The notes under the pieces are model-generated. The model was not told the origin of the DNA. It was given only the letters and a program-made list of their open reading frames with translations, and searched no databases. A stretch of 60,493 bases of DNA from Candidatus Nanoarchaeia archaeon (GTDB lineage: Archaea; Nanoarchaeota; Nanoarchaeia; SCGC-AAA011-G17; JAFCDX01), in NCBI GenBank assembly GCA_028717785.1, contig JAQUND010000008.1, positions 1 through 60,493 of the forward strand, given 5' to 3'. Position 1 is the first letter of the stretch. Every line of letters starts with the position of its first letter. Shown one piece after another: positions 33,687-42,136 of the stretch. Made by a program: the position numbers and the translations under genes.

Positions 33687-35471
33687 ATGGAGTGGAGTTT
33701 ATACAATAAAGATGGATATTTGAAAGAATGTGTTTTTTCTAATAATAGAACTCAATTAGATATAGTAAAGGAAGTTATAGCTGCAATAAAAGAAGGTTTT
33801 AAAGTAATTTTCATTAAAGGTTCCTGTGGTTCTGGTAAAAGCGCAATTGCATTACATATTGCAAAAGAATTAGGTAAAACATCAATCGTAGTACCAATTA
33901 AAAATTTACAAAAACAATATCAAACAGACTATATGGATAACCTATACATTTTAAAAGATAATAAAGAAAAATTAAATATTTCTGTAATTGATGGAAGAAA
34001 TAATCATAAATGTCCTTATAAAAATGAATCTTGTGATAATAGATATTTACCTTGTACAATTGAAATAAAAAAAGATAATTTAAATGCAATTAAAGAGTAT
34101 GTAAATCAAAATTCTTTTATAAACACCAAAGAAATAACAGACTTAAAAGAAGTTAGAAGAAAAACTATTGCTCTTTCTTGTCCTTATTGGTCTCCAATTA
34201 TTCCAAAAGAAATGAATTATAATATTAAAGATGCAAAAGAAATTGAATATAAAGGATTAAAAAATAAAAATTTTATTTATTACAAAAGAAAAGATGGATG
34301 TTCTTATTATGATCAATTTATGAATTATGTAAATGCAGATGTAATTATTTTCAATAGTAAAAAGTATGAATTAGAAAATGTTATGGACAGAAAACCTGAA
34401 ACTAAGATAGAAATAATTGATGAATGTGATGAATTTTTAGACAGTTTATGTTCAGAAAAAAACATTAACATGAATAAATTACTAAGAAAAGTAAATAATT
34501 TAATTAATCCAGAATTAAGGGAATTAAAATTTGAAATAATTAATACAATTAATGAAATAAAAGAAAATAAAGATGTAACCCAAATAAATAAAACAAAAGT
34601 GGTAGATTTATTTGAATTATTTTTAGAAAATACAAAATTATATGATGAAACTGAAGAAAATTCTAATTATTTTAATTATGTTTATGAAATAGGCAAATAT
34701 TTTGAAAATATTTTAGATGAAACTTATATCTCAACCCATAAAAATATGCATAATGATACAATACTAACTATAGTTACAGTAAATCTAGAAAGAAAATTGA
34801 AAGAATTCTTAGATAAAAATAAAGTATTTATAATGATGAGCGGGACGATACATTCTGAAGAAGTTATAAAAAATGTATTTGGAATTAAAAATTTTAAAAT
34901 AATTGAAGCTGAAACAAAATTTAAAGGTAAAATAAACAAAGTTCGTTCTGGTTTAGAAAAAAAATTCAATAACATATTACTAAAACAAACAGGAGCTAGA
35001 GAAATGTATTTGAAAGCTTTATCTAATTGTTTATTATTATCAGTTTCTCCTGTATTAGTACATGTAAATTCATTTGCTGATTTACCTTCAAATTATGAAA
35101 AAGATTTATACAAACTAAATATTAAAACTTCAGAAGAACTAATAGAAGAACAAGATAAATATAAAAAAGGAGAATTAATTCAACAGTTTAAAAATAAAGA
35201 AATTGATATTTTATACTCAACTAGATGTTCAAGAGGAATAGATTTACCAGGAGATTTATGTAATAGCATTATAATTACTAAATATCCTTATCCAAATATG
35301 AATTCCTTATTCTGGAAAATATTAAAAAAGAATAAACCAGATCAATTTAACTTATTTTATTTTGATAAAGCTAGAAGAGAATTGATACAAAGAGTTTACA
35401 GGGGTTTAAGATCTGAAGAAGATGAACTTAACTTACTAAGTCCAGATTTAAGGGTTTTAGAAGAATTTTAA
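33687..35471 (+). CDS. XPD/Rad3-like superfamily 2 helicase
   Basis: A 594-residue helicase. Walker A is KGSCGSGKSAIA; Walker B is IIDECDEFLD, a variant of DEAH. The C-terminal motifs include YSTRCSRGIDLPGD and the motif VI block LIQRVYRGLRS. Cysteines in HKCPYKNESC, LPCTIE and LSCPYW lie between motifs I and II, where XPD binds a [4Fe-4S] cluster. XPD/DinG relatives unwind DNA 5' to 3' in repair. Its exact role here is unknown. Its 3' end carries a 17-base sequence repeated at 36036. Confidence 0.82.
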   Translation: MEWSLYNKDGYLKECVFSNNRTQLDIVKEVIAAIKEGFKVIFIKGSCGSGKSAIALHIAKELGKTSIVVPIKNLQKQYQTDYMDNLYILKDNKEKLNISVIDGRNNHKCPYKNESCDNRYLPCTIEIKKDNLNAIKEYVNQNSFINTKEITDLKEVRRKTIALSCPYWSPIIPKEMNYNIKDAKEIEYKGLKNKNFIYYKRKDGCSYYDQFMNYVNADVIIFNSKKYELENVMDRKPETKIEIIDECDEFLDSLCSEKNINMNKLLRKVNNLINPELRELKFEIINTINEIKENKDVTQINKTKVVDLFELFLENTKLYDETEENSNYFNYVYEIGKYFENILDETYISTHKNMHNDTILTIVTVNLERKLKEFLDKNKVFIMMSGTIHSEEVIKNVFGIKNFKIIEAETKFKGKINKVRSGLEKKFNNILLKQTGAREMYLKALSNCLLLSVSPVLVHVNSFADLPSNYEKDLYKLNIKTSEELIEEQDKYKKGELIQQFKNKEIDILYSTRCSRGIDLPGDLCNSIIITKYPYPNMNSLFWKILKKNKPDQFNLFYFDKARRELIQRVYRGLRSEEDELNLLSPDLRVLEEF

Positions 35472-35472
35472 T
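35456..35472. repeat. 17-base direct repeat, copy 1
   Basis: TTTAGAAGAATTTTAAT, formed by the last codons and stop of the helicase gene, is repeated exactly at 36036-36052. In this AT-rich sequence the match is only marginally significant. Confidence 0.55.
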
Positions 35473-35970
35473 TTATTTTGTAACTTTATAATTTTCTATA
35501 AAAAATAATAAAGATAGTAAAGATAAAAATAACCACGTAAAAAGGTAAAATAGAATATAAAAATTAGTCCATTTAACTAAATCAAGAACTGTTTTAGCGG
35601 TTCCTAATATTAAAGTAAATAAAGAAAAAATAACCAAATAAAAATTAAATTTAACTTGATTATGTAATATTTTTGTTTGATTTTCAACTAATTGATCTTT
35701 TTTTATTTCTTCTAAATATTTCAACCCTTCTTTTTGAATAGAATAACTAATTTTATCCTTATTCTTAGTTTCTATAAATAAAGATTCTTCAAATAAATTT
35801 TTATTAATTATGTTAATTTTGTTTATTAATTCATCATTAAATCCTTCTTCATTTAATTTTTCTTTACTTACTACATAAGGTAATTTATTTGAAAGAAATT
35901 TTAAAAAGTCAAAAAGATATCCAATTATAATTTTATCTTTATTTATTTTTTTATCTGTTTTATTAAACAT
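35473..35970 (-). CDS. membrane protein with soluble N-terminal domain
   Basis: About 165 residues from the ATG at 35970; an upstream TTG at 35985 is less likely. The N-terminal 100 residues form a charged, possibly winged-helix-like domain (IQKEGLKYLEEIKK). Two transmembrane segments follow (FYLVIFSLFTLILG and FYILFYLFTWLFLSLLSLLFF). Not recognised. The gene is framed by 17-base direct repeats. Confidence 0.55.
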   Translation of the reverse strand: MFNKTDKKINKDKIIIGYLFDFLKFLSNKLPYVVSKEKLNEEGFNDELINKINIINKNLFEESLFIETKNKDKISYSIQKEGLKYLEEIKKDQLVENQTKILHNQVKFNFYLVIFSLFTLILGTAKTVLDLVKWTNFYILFYLFTWLFLSLLSLLFFIENYKVTK

Positions 35971-36035
35971 ATTAATAACTTCCAATTTAATTAAGAATCA
36001 ACGAATTTAAATCATTTATTGTATTAAATTATATA

Positions 36036-36052
36036 TTTAGAAGAATTTTAAT
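36036..36052. repeat. 17-base direct repeat, copy 2
   Basis: Second copy of TTTAGAAGAATTTTAAT (see 35456-35472). It overlaps the stop codon of the reverse-strand gene at 36048-36296. Confidence 0.55.
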
Positions 36053-36296
36053 CTCCCCATCTCCATCTTGCCTTTTCTCCTTTTTTCCAAGAAATAAATA
36101 CTAAAATTGAACTAAGTATAAAAATTCCAATCAAATAAATAATCCAATTTTTTTCTAAAGAATAAAAATTAAAGAATAAAGTTATCCAAGAAATAAGTAA
36201 AATAACATAAATTAGTATTACAATCCATCCTTTCCAATTAATAGGATACCAACCATAACCATATTTCTTTGCTCTAAACCATAAGTCTTTTTTCAT
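36048..36296 (-). CDS. small two-segment membrane protein
   Basis: About 82 residues from the ATG at 36296 (a TTG at 36305 is the alternative). The N-terminus WFRAKKYGYGWYPINWKGW is distinctive and seems to belong to a widespread family of small membrane proteins. Two transmembrane segments follow, then a basic end KARWRWGD. Function unknown. Confidence 0.6.
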   Translation of the reverse strand: MKKDLWFRAKKYGYGWYPINWKGWIVILIYVILLISWITLFFNFYSLEKNWIIYLIGIFILSSILVFISWKKGEKARWRWGD

Positions 36297-36394
36297 ATTA
36301 ATCAAAAAGAGATGCTATTTTTATAATTTACGATTTATATACTCTAGACTACACTATCAAAACATTTAAATATATAATAATGACCTAATATAAA

Positions 36395-37768
36395 ATGTCA
36401 AAAAAGTGGTTAATATTCATATTATTCTTTGTACTACTATCTCAAAATATTTTAGCTGAACAATTTGATGTAATTTTACCAGAATCAACTTTGGCAATTG
36501 GAAATATAGCAGTTATTCCAATAAAAATAACTAATTTACAATCATTTGAAGATAAATATATTATTAGTGTTTTAGATTTTAACTGGTTGGTTGAAAGTAT
36601 AGATAATGCAACTATTGCATCAGGAAAAACAGAAACAATAAATTTAGTATTAAAAGCAAGCACATCAATAGAACCAAAAAGTTATGGTGTTAAAATTAAT
36701 GTTAAATCTATAACTAATAAAGAAATAGAACAATTAGCAAAGATAGTTGTAGCAAAACCAGAAAGTGTTTTTGGCATTAAAATAATTGGTCCAGAATCTT
36801 TAGATCCAAGAAAAGATAATAAATTGACAGTTGAATTTGAAAATTATTATGATAATGATTTTTCAACTTTAAATGTAATATTACAAAATGATATTTTTAC
36901 AGAAACAAAAACTATTTCTTTAAAACCAAGAGAAATAAAAAATGAAGAATTTACAATTAAATTAGCTGAAGATGCAAAAGAAGGAGATCATTATACTAAT
37001 TTTATATTTTACCAAGATAATTCACTAGTTGCAAATCAAACAGTTCCAATAAAAGTAGCTTCATACAGTGGAATAAGAGATGTATTTTCTGAAGAAAAAG
37101 GAGTTTTATATCAACAATCAAATATTAAAAAAGTAAATGATGGAAACTCAGTTGGATTCCAGAAATATGTTAAAACTTTTACTTTATTTGAAAGAATATT
37201 TACAAGTTCAGAACCGGCTCCAGATTCTATTGTTAAAAATAGTGGTGTTTATGTTTATACTTGGGATGTAAGATTACAACCAGGAGAAGAAAAAGATATT
37301 AAAATAACAACTAATTACTTAACTCCTTTAATTGTATTTATCTTGTTAGTAATTGTAGGAATTTTAGTATATTTCAGATTCAAAAAAGATATTGTTGTAA
37401 GCAAAAAAGCAATAATGATAACTAAAGAAAAAGGATTTTCAAAAATGAAAGTTTCTATAACAATTTTTAATAAAGGAATTCATACAGTTAATAATTTAAA
37501 AGTAATGGAAAGAATACCACATATTACTAAAGAAGAACTTGATTTTGATTCAACTAAACCAATGAAAATAACTCCAGGAATAAATTCTTTAAGTATTGTT
37601 TGGAAAGTAGATGAAATAAAAGGTAGAGAAGAAAAGACAATAAGTTATAGTATTGGTTCTAAGTTACATGCAGTTGGTCGTTTAAACATATCTCCAACTC
37701 TAGTTAAGTATATAAAAGGTAAAAATTCAGTAGTAGCTGTATCCTCAGGATTAAAACTACTAAAATGA
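36395..37768 (+). CDS. membrane-anchored surface protein with Ig-like domains
   Basis: A 457-residue protein. After a signal peptide (LIFILFFVLLSQNILAE) are two or three Ig-like domains of the NEW3/CARDB style (IKITNLQSFEDKYIISVLD; KLTVEFENYYDNDFSTLNV). One transmembrane segment (about residues 308-327) follows, then a C-terminal beta domain (VSITIFNKGIHTVNNLKVME) similar to DUF11-like repeats. The type is common on archaeal envelopes. The stop codon overlaps a 47-residue membrane peptide gene. Confidence 0.7.
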   Translation: MSKKWLIFILFFVLLSQNILAEQFDVILPESTLAIGNIAVIPIKITNLQSFEDKYIISVLDFNWLVESIDNATIASGKTETINLVLKASTSIEPKSYGVKINVKSITNKEIEQLAKIVVAKPESVFGIKIIGPESLDPRKDNKLTVEFENYYDNDFSTLNVILQNDIFTETKTISLKPREIKNEEFTIKLAEDAKEGDHYTNFIFYQDNSLVANQTVPIKVASYSGIRDVFSEEKGVLYQQSNIKKVNDGNSVGFQKYVKTFTLFERIFTSSEPAPDSIVKNSGVYVYTWDVRLQPGEEKDIKITTNYLTPLIVFILLVIVGILVYFRFKKDIVVSKKAIMITKEKGFSKMKVSITIFNKGIHTVNNLKVMERIPHITKEELDFDSTKPMKITPGINSLSIVWKVDEIKGREEKTISYSIGSKLHAVGRLNISPTLVKYIKGKNSVVAVSSGLKLLK

Positions 37769-37908
37769 ATATTTATGAAACAATTTTAATTATACTTGCT
37801 TGTGTAATGGGTTTTTTGTTCTTAACAAGGAATAGAAATAATAAATTTGATAAAGAATATCATGACTTAGTTAATTCTGAAAAATATAAAGTAAAAGGCC
37901 AGTATTAA
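37765..37908 (+). CDS. 47-residue single-pass membrane peptide
   Basis: A short frame encoding MNIYETILIILACVMGFLF, then a basic, charged tail ending KYKVKGQY. It starts in the ATGA overlap with the upstream surface protein gene, which strongly suggests translation. It is probably a small membrane partner of that protein. No family was recognised. Confidence 0.6.
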   Translation: MNIYETILIILACVMGFLFLTRNRNNKFDKEYHDLVNSEKYKVKGQY

Positions 37909-37914
37909 ATTCTA

Positions 37915-38574
37915 TTATTTTGTATATGTAAAAGCAACATTTCCAAAAATTCTATCATGTTGAGAAGTTATAATTTCTTCAACTTTTCCATATTTACTTA
38001 CATCATTTTGAAGTTTATCTTTTAATTCATTAAGTCCGCCTGTAATTAATAATTGACCTCCTGATTTCAAAACTCTTTGAGATTCTTGGTATAATCTTTC
38101 TGAAGGAAAGTATTCATTCATCATAAATGCAGCAAGAAAATCAAGACTTTGTGATTGTAAACTTCTAAGATATTCAAAACCATCTTGAACTAAAGCTTTT
38201 TCCTTAGGTAAAATTCCTTCTTCTATTGCAATTTTAACTCCAACTTCTTGAGAATCTACTCCAGTTATATTTCCACCATATTGTTTTAAAACATAAGATC
38301 CAGGTCCGGTTCCCATTCCAAAATCAACAACATTTCCGGATAAATTATCAGGATTAATAGATCCATTCATTATTAATAAAGTAATAATTTGCTCAATATC
38401 TCTAGCTCTGGATATATTTAATACATTTAATCCATCAAAAGATTTTATTGGTCTTACACGAGAAGCTAAATTTCCTTCCTTTTCTGAAAAATTTATTAAT
38501 TTATTAGGTGGATAATTTTTTACAAATTCATCCAAACCTATTCCATTTTCCTTGAACCAATCTAAAACATCCAT
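37915..38574 (-). CDS. SAM-dependent methyltransferase (class I)
   Basis: A 219-residue Rossmann-fold methyltransferase. Motif I is VVDFGMGTGPGSYVL, with ITGVDSQEVG as acidic motif II, LDFLAAFMMNEYF as motif IV and VLKSGGQLLITGG as post-motif. The first 70 residues form a helical extension. The substrate cannot be deduced. Confidence 0.8.
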   Translation of the reverse strand: MDVLDWFKENGIGLDEFVKNYPPNKLINFSEKEGNLASRVRPIKSFDGLNVLNISRARDIEQIITLLIMNGSINPDNLSGNVVDFGMGTGPGSYVLKQYGGNITGVDSQEVGVKIAIEEGILPKEKALVQDGFEYLRSLQSQSLDFLAAFMMNEYFPSERLYQESQRVLKSGGQLLITGGLNELKDKLQNDVSKYGKVEEIITSQHDRIFGNVAFTYTK

Positions 38575-38631
38575 AATTTTTTAAATTAAAATCAGTATTT
38601 AAATCTTTCTATTTGTTACTACTATTTAAGA

Positions 38632-39963
38632 CTAAATAAACAAATTAATAAAAGTTGAAAAACTTAGATTAGATATTCTTTCTTTAAATTCTTTATAACT
38701 AAATGGTTTAACATTACGAACCTCTTTTACTTGTTTTAACATGAAAATTGGAACTAATAGTCTTAATACTCCACTTAATAAAAATATGAATAATAAAGGA
38801 ACTAAACCAAAGAATACAAAATTAAAAGAAGCTATTAAACCACCTAAAGTTGCTCCAACAAAAATACCAATTCCTTCTACAATATTAAAATAAGTAACAC
38901 AAAGAGCCATTCTTTCTCTTGAAACTGCATCGTAAACAAAATTACTCATTGTTAAATTTAACCCCGCCCAAGCAAAACCAGATAATATTTCTATTAAAAT
39001 TAAATAAATAATTAAAATATAGTTATGAACAAAAGGAGTTAAAAGATAAGCTAAAGGAATTATAGGAGTAATAAAACTACAAATTTTTATAACTTTCATA
39101 TTACCATAATGATCTGCAAATTTACCCCAAACAGGAGAAAATACTAGTGTAGAAAGTGAATTTGTAATTGTTATTAAAATATAAAAAACATAACTAAAAT
39201 TAAGATTTTTTAATAAATAAACTGTAAAGAATGGAGAAGCTATATTTGTTGTTAAAGATATTAAAGTAATAAATAAAACAAATCTACCAAAATTATTTTT
39301 CTTAATCTGTTTAATAAAATCAAAAAAACTAAAGAAAAATTCCTTTTTTTGTTTAAATTCAGGTTCATAAGTTTTCTTTAATAAAATTGAAGAAGTTAAT
39401 CTTGCAAAAAATGCAATTGAAAATATAATTACAAAACCTAAAAAAACTTTAGTTTGTTTAAAATAATCGAGTAAAAAACCTGCAATTAACATACTAATTA
39501 AAACAACAAAAGTACAAACTCTATTTCTATAACCAAAATATCTTCCTGTATTTTCTGTTACTAAATCTCGCATTAAAGAAGTCCAAGCTGGAACAATTGC
39601 AGTTCCAAAAATAATTAATAAAGTATAAATTATTACCAATAATAAAGGAGATAAATTTGAGTTAAAATTAAAATAATAAAATAAACCTACAACAATAACA
39701 AATAACCATAATATTGCTTGAACTAAAGCCCCAAAAAATGAAATTTTATTTCTTGAAATTTTAGACATTAATTTAATTGTATGTAATTCAAAAAATCTAC
39801 CTAGTAATGTTGGCAAAGAAGTCAATAAACTAATATAAAAATTATTAGCCCCTAAAAATAAAGCATAAGGTGCTATATATTTAAGACCAAAACCATCACT
39901 AACACTATAAGCTGCTCCCTCTTTTATACTTAATTTCTTTGCTTTTTCTAATTTTTCTTTCAT
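38632..39963 (-). CDS. MFS transporter
   Basis: A 443-residue protein with about 12 transmembrane segments. The loop PVWGKFADHYGNMKVIKI is the MFS motif A between the halves, and FGYRNRVCTFVVL lies in the first half. The major facilitator superfamily moves small molecules across the membrane. The substrate is not evident. The gene has no close neighbours on the same strand. Confidence 0.85.
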   Translation of the reverse strand: MKEKLEKAKKLSIKEGAAYSVSDGFGLKYIAPYALFLGANNFYISLLTSLPTLLGRFFELHTIKLMSKISRNKISFFGALVQAILWLFVIVVGLFYYFNFNSNLSPLLLVIIYTLLIIFGTAIVPAWTSLMRDLVTENTGRYFGYRNRVCTFVVLISMLIAGFLLDYFKQTKVFLGFVIIFSIAFFARLTSSILLKKTYEPEFKQKKEFFFSFFDFIKQIKKNNFGRFVLFITLISLTTNIASPFFTVYLLKNLNFSYVFYILITITNSLSTLVFSPVWGKFADHYGNMKVIKICSFITPIIPLAYLLTPFVHNYILIIYLILIEILSGFAWAGLNLTMSNFVYDAVSRERMALCVTYFNIVEGIGIFVGATLGGLIASFNFVFFGLVPLLFIFLLSGVLRLLVPIFMLKQVKEVRNVKPFSYKEFKERISNLSFSTFINLFI

Positions 39964-40044
39964 GAAGATTTTGAGAATTAAAAACCCTATTTAAATATTG
40001 TTAAAACAATAATTTTAAATATCCACTTTATTCTTAATAATAAT

Positions 40045-40172
40045 CCCACCATAGCTCAACGGTAGAGCGTACGGCTGTAGATAATATCATTGTTTGATCT
40101 TAAGCTTAGGCTAGAAATGAAAAACAAACAGCTGATCCCGTAAGGTTCGGGGTTCAAATCCCTGTGGTGGGA
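40045..40172 (+). tRNA. tRNA-Tyr (GTA) with intron
   Basis: The acceptor stem CCCACCA/TGGTGGG has the C1-G72 pair and A73 typical of archaeal tRNA-Tyr. The D stem is GCTC/GAGC, the anticodon stem TACGG/CCGTA, and the T arm CGGGG-TTCAAAT-CCCTG. The anticodon GTA is at 40077-40079. An intron of about 56 bases interrupts the anticodon loop at the usual 37/38 position. CCA is not encoded. A T-rich stretch follows the gene. Confidence 0.93.
40081..40136 (+). other. intron of tRNA-Tyr
   Basis: Bases between anticodon loop positions 37 and 38; the borders are set by restoring a 7-base loop and may shift by one base. TGTTTG (40091-40096) pairs with CAAACA (40125-40130). GCTGT in the exon can pair with ACAGC near the intron end, as in a relaxed bulge-helix-bulge splice site. 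Confidence 0.75.
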
Positions 40173-40223
40173 TACTTTTTATCTTAAATAAAATATATTC
40201 TGTAATATATAGTTTAGAGTAAA

Positions 40224-40259
40224 TTGCAACTTGCAAGGTGTGCGCGCAGCGTTTATAAG
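40224..40259 (+). promoter_or_regulatory. GC-rich double palindrome and TATA box before the endonuclease gene
   Basis: TTGCAACTTGCAA (two TTGCAA palindromes) and TGCGCGCA (40241-40248) stand out in an AT-rich gap. They lie directly upstream of the TATA box TTTATAAG (40252-40259), which is 23-30 bases before the ATG at 40282. Placement suggests an operator, perhaps for the endonuclease itself. Confidence 0.4.
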
Positions 40260-40281
40260 GAAAATCTTTATTTAATTAATT

Positions 40282-40980
40282 ATGAGAATTAATAAGATTA
40301 AAGATATCAATTATGCCAATAAAAATAAACTAGCTGAATTTATTGGAATAATGTTAGGTGATGGAAATATTTATTCAAAAGATGGAACCCATAGAATAGT
40401 TGTAACTGGACATTGTGAAGAAGATTATGATTACTTAACAAATTATGTTAAACCTTTAATAAAAAATCTATTTGGTAGAGAAGCTTCTTTATGGAATCAC
40501 AAAAATAAAAATGCGATAGCTTTAGCAGTATATTCTAAAATTTTAACAGAAAATCTAATTACTTTAGGATTAGTTGCAGGAACTAAAACAATGAAAATTC
40601 CTAAATTTATAAAAACTAAAAAAGAATATATTGCTAAATTTATAAGAGGTGTAGCAGATACTGATTTTAGTATATCATTCACAAAAAAACATCATACTTA
40701 TCCACTTATAACTGGTTCTTTTTCTAATAAAGAATTTACTGAAGAAATAATAAGTTTATTAAAAAATTTTGATATGAAAGCAAATTTGTATTCTAAATGT
40801 CATCATGGATTTATGATATATAAACTAGATCTTTATGGAAGAGAAAATTTACAAAAATGGATGAAAAATATTGGTTTTTCTAATCCAAAACACTTAACAA
40901 AAATTGCTATTTGGAATAAAATAGGATATTATGAACCTTATACACCTTATGGAGAAAGATTAAAAATATTAGAACAATAA
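40282..40980 (+). CDS. free-standing LAGLIDADG homing endonuclease
   Basis: A 232-residue protein with two LAGLIDADG motifs: LAEFIGIMLGDGNIY (residues 17-31, acidic residue in GDG) and IAKFIRGVADTDFSI (117-131). This is the double-motif layout of single-chain homing endonucleases, which cut long DNA sites and spread introns. The gene is not inside an intron but stands between two intron-bearing tRNA genes with its own promoter. Target and activity are unknown. Related proteins can also act as DNA-binding regulators or maturases. Confidence 0.82.
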   Translation: MRINKIKDINYANKNKLAEFIGIMLGDGNIYSKDGTHRIVVTGHCEEDYDYLTNYVKPLIKNLFGREASLWNHKNKNAIALAVYSKILTENLITLGLVAGTKTMKIPKFIKTKKEYIAKFIRGVADTDFSISFTKKHHTYPLITGSFSNKEFTEEIISLLKNFDMKANLYSKCHHGFMIYKLDLYGRENLQKWMKNIGFSNPKHLTKIAIWNKIGYYEPYTPYGERLKILEQ

Positions 40981-41041
40981 ATTTTATAAATACATTAATA
41001 AAGATAATTCTAGGCCCCGATTGTGTAGAGGTTAGCACATA

Positions 41042-41072
41042 ACTATAGTTCAATATTGAATTATGATGTGAA
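41042..41072 (+). other. intron 1 of tRNA-Asp, in the anticodon stem (non-canonical position)
   Basis: A 31-base insert (borders within one base). CACAT (41036-41040) pairs with ATGTG (41066-41070), next to a 3-base bulge AAC and a 9-base helix closed by ATAT. This resembles the bulge-helix-bulge recognised by archaeal splicing endonuclease. Confidence 0.7.
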
Positions 41073-41081
41073 GCCCTGTCG

Positions 41082-41106
41082 AGTAAATCTTGACAAAACC
41101 GCAGAC
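41082..41106 (+). other. intron 2 of tRNA-Asp, at 37/38
   Basis: A 25-base intron with an ideal splice motif: central helix CTGT (41076-41079) with GCAG (41101-41104), and 3-base bulges CGA and ACA, each cut after the second base. The flanking anticodon stem forms the outer helix. Confidence 0.8.
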
Positions 41107-41235
41107 AGGCTATAGCCCGAGTTCAAATCTCGGTCGGGGCGCTTTCATTTTTTACAGGGCGTTAGAACTACTTTTTATAATTTTTAAATAGTAACAAATA
41201 ACAAGATTTATAAATAAAAAATTACTTTTTAATTT

Positions 41236-42063
41236 ATGAGCAAATTAAAAGTTATTGGATTAACTGGAATGATTTGTGATAATCCTGGAGGTTTATCAGT
41301 ACCTATTTATCAATCAGGAGATAAACTATTTAGTGGATATTATGAAGAAAGAAAAGTTTGGGATGAAGGATATTCAGATTTTAAAAAACTAATAAAAGAT
41401 GGTATGGGTATTCCATTTAAACCGGAAACAATAAATAAAAAAATTAATGAATTAAATAATATGCCGGATGAAAATTCTTTAGGTAATTCTTTAATCTATT
41501 TCCCTGCAAAAATATTATTCTTAAAAAAAGATATTCAAGATTTATTAGAAAATAATCTTAATATTAATTCTTTAGTTCTAAAAAATGAAGGAAAAATATT
41601 ATACTTGGATGATGAACTTAATAAAACTGCACCTAAAATGACTAATGGATGGAATATTGCTAAAAATTATAATTTTTATTTTTTAGACAGAGAAGGGCTT
41701 TTAAAAACAATTCCAAAAATACGCGAGGAATGTAAACAAGTTTTATTAAAAAAATTACAGTCTAGATTAGATTTAGAAGAAATTTTAAATATCCCTAAAA
41801 AAGATAAGAAAAATATTAAAAAAGGAGATACTAAAAAAATAAGAAATTTATATTTAGACTATCTTCCAAATTTAGTTTCAGGAAAAGATGATGAATTGTT
41901 TCAATTAGCCCAAACAATGTCAGCTTTCTCCTGGGATTTTAATTCAGAATTTGATGCAAACAATTATTTAGTAATGATGGTTCTATTAAGTCCAAAAAGA
42001 GATAATTTTCCAGGATTACTTCATTTTATACTAAGTTCATTTCAAAAATCTAAAAGAAAATAA
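41236..42063 (+). CDS. hypothetical soluble protein
   Basis: A 275-residue protein, not recognised. The opening LKVIGLTGMICDNPGG resembles a P-loop kinase start, but no GKS/GKT follows. The rest is helical, with a Lys-rich stretch near residues 195-205. It follows the tRNA-Asp gene and has a TATA-like sequence TTTATAAA at 41209-41216. Confidence 0.5.
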   Translation: MSKLKVIGLTGMICDNPGGLSVPIYQSGDKLFSGYYEERKVWDEGYSDFKKLIKDGMGIPFKPETINKKINELNNMPDENSLGNSLIYFPAKILFLKKDIQDLLENNLNINSLVLKNEGKILYLDDELNKTAPKMTNGWNIAKNYNFYFLDREGLLKTIPKIREECKQVLLKKLQSRLDLEEILNIPKKDKKNIKKGDTKKIRNLYLDYLPNLVSGKDDELFQLAQTMSAFSWDFNSEFDANNYLVMMVLLSPKRDNFPGLLHFILSSFQKSKRK

Positions 42064-42136
42064 TTATTAAACGCCTAGTCTAACTCCCTTCCTTATTTTT
42101 AAAAAGAATTAAATAATACTTATTCTTAATCTTATT

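Larger units (their letters stand above)
41014..41141 (+). tRNA. tRNA-Asp (GTC) with two introns
   Basis: The acceptor stem is GCCCCGA/TCGGGGC with G73; the D stem GTGT/GCAC; and the T arm CCGAG-TTCAAAT-CTCGG. Only after removal of two inserts does a complete anticodon arm form: stem TAGCC/GGCTA with loop CTGTCGA, giving anticodon GTC at 41078-41080. One intron lies inside the anticodon stem, the other at position 37/38. CCA is not encoded. The alternative, a decayed tRNA, is unlikely because every stem pairs perfectly once spliced. Confidence 0.88.

Noticed and set aside
41014..41141. Degenerate tRNA pseudogene
   Set aside because: All stems become fully paired after removing two introns with bulge-helix-bulge-like borders, so decay is not the best explanation.
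41236..42063. P-loop kinase (for example dephospho-CoA kinase)
   Set aside because: IGLTG at the start is suggestive, but the GKS/GKT of the P-loop and later kinase motifs are missing.
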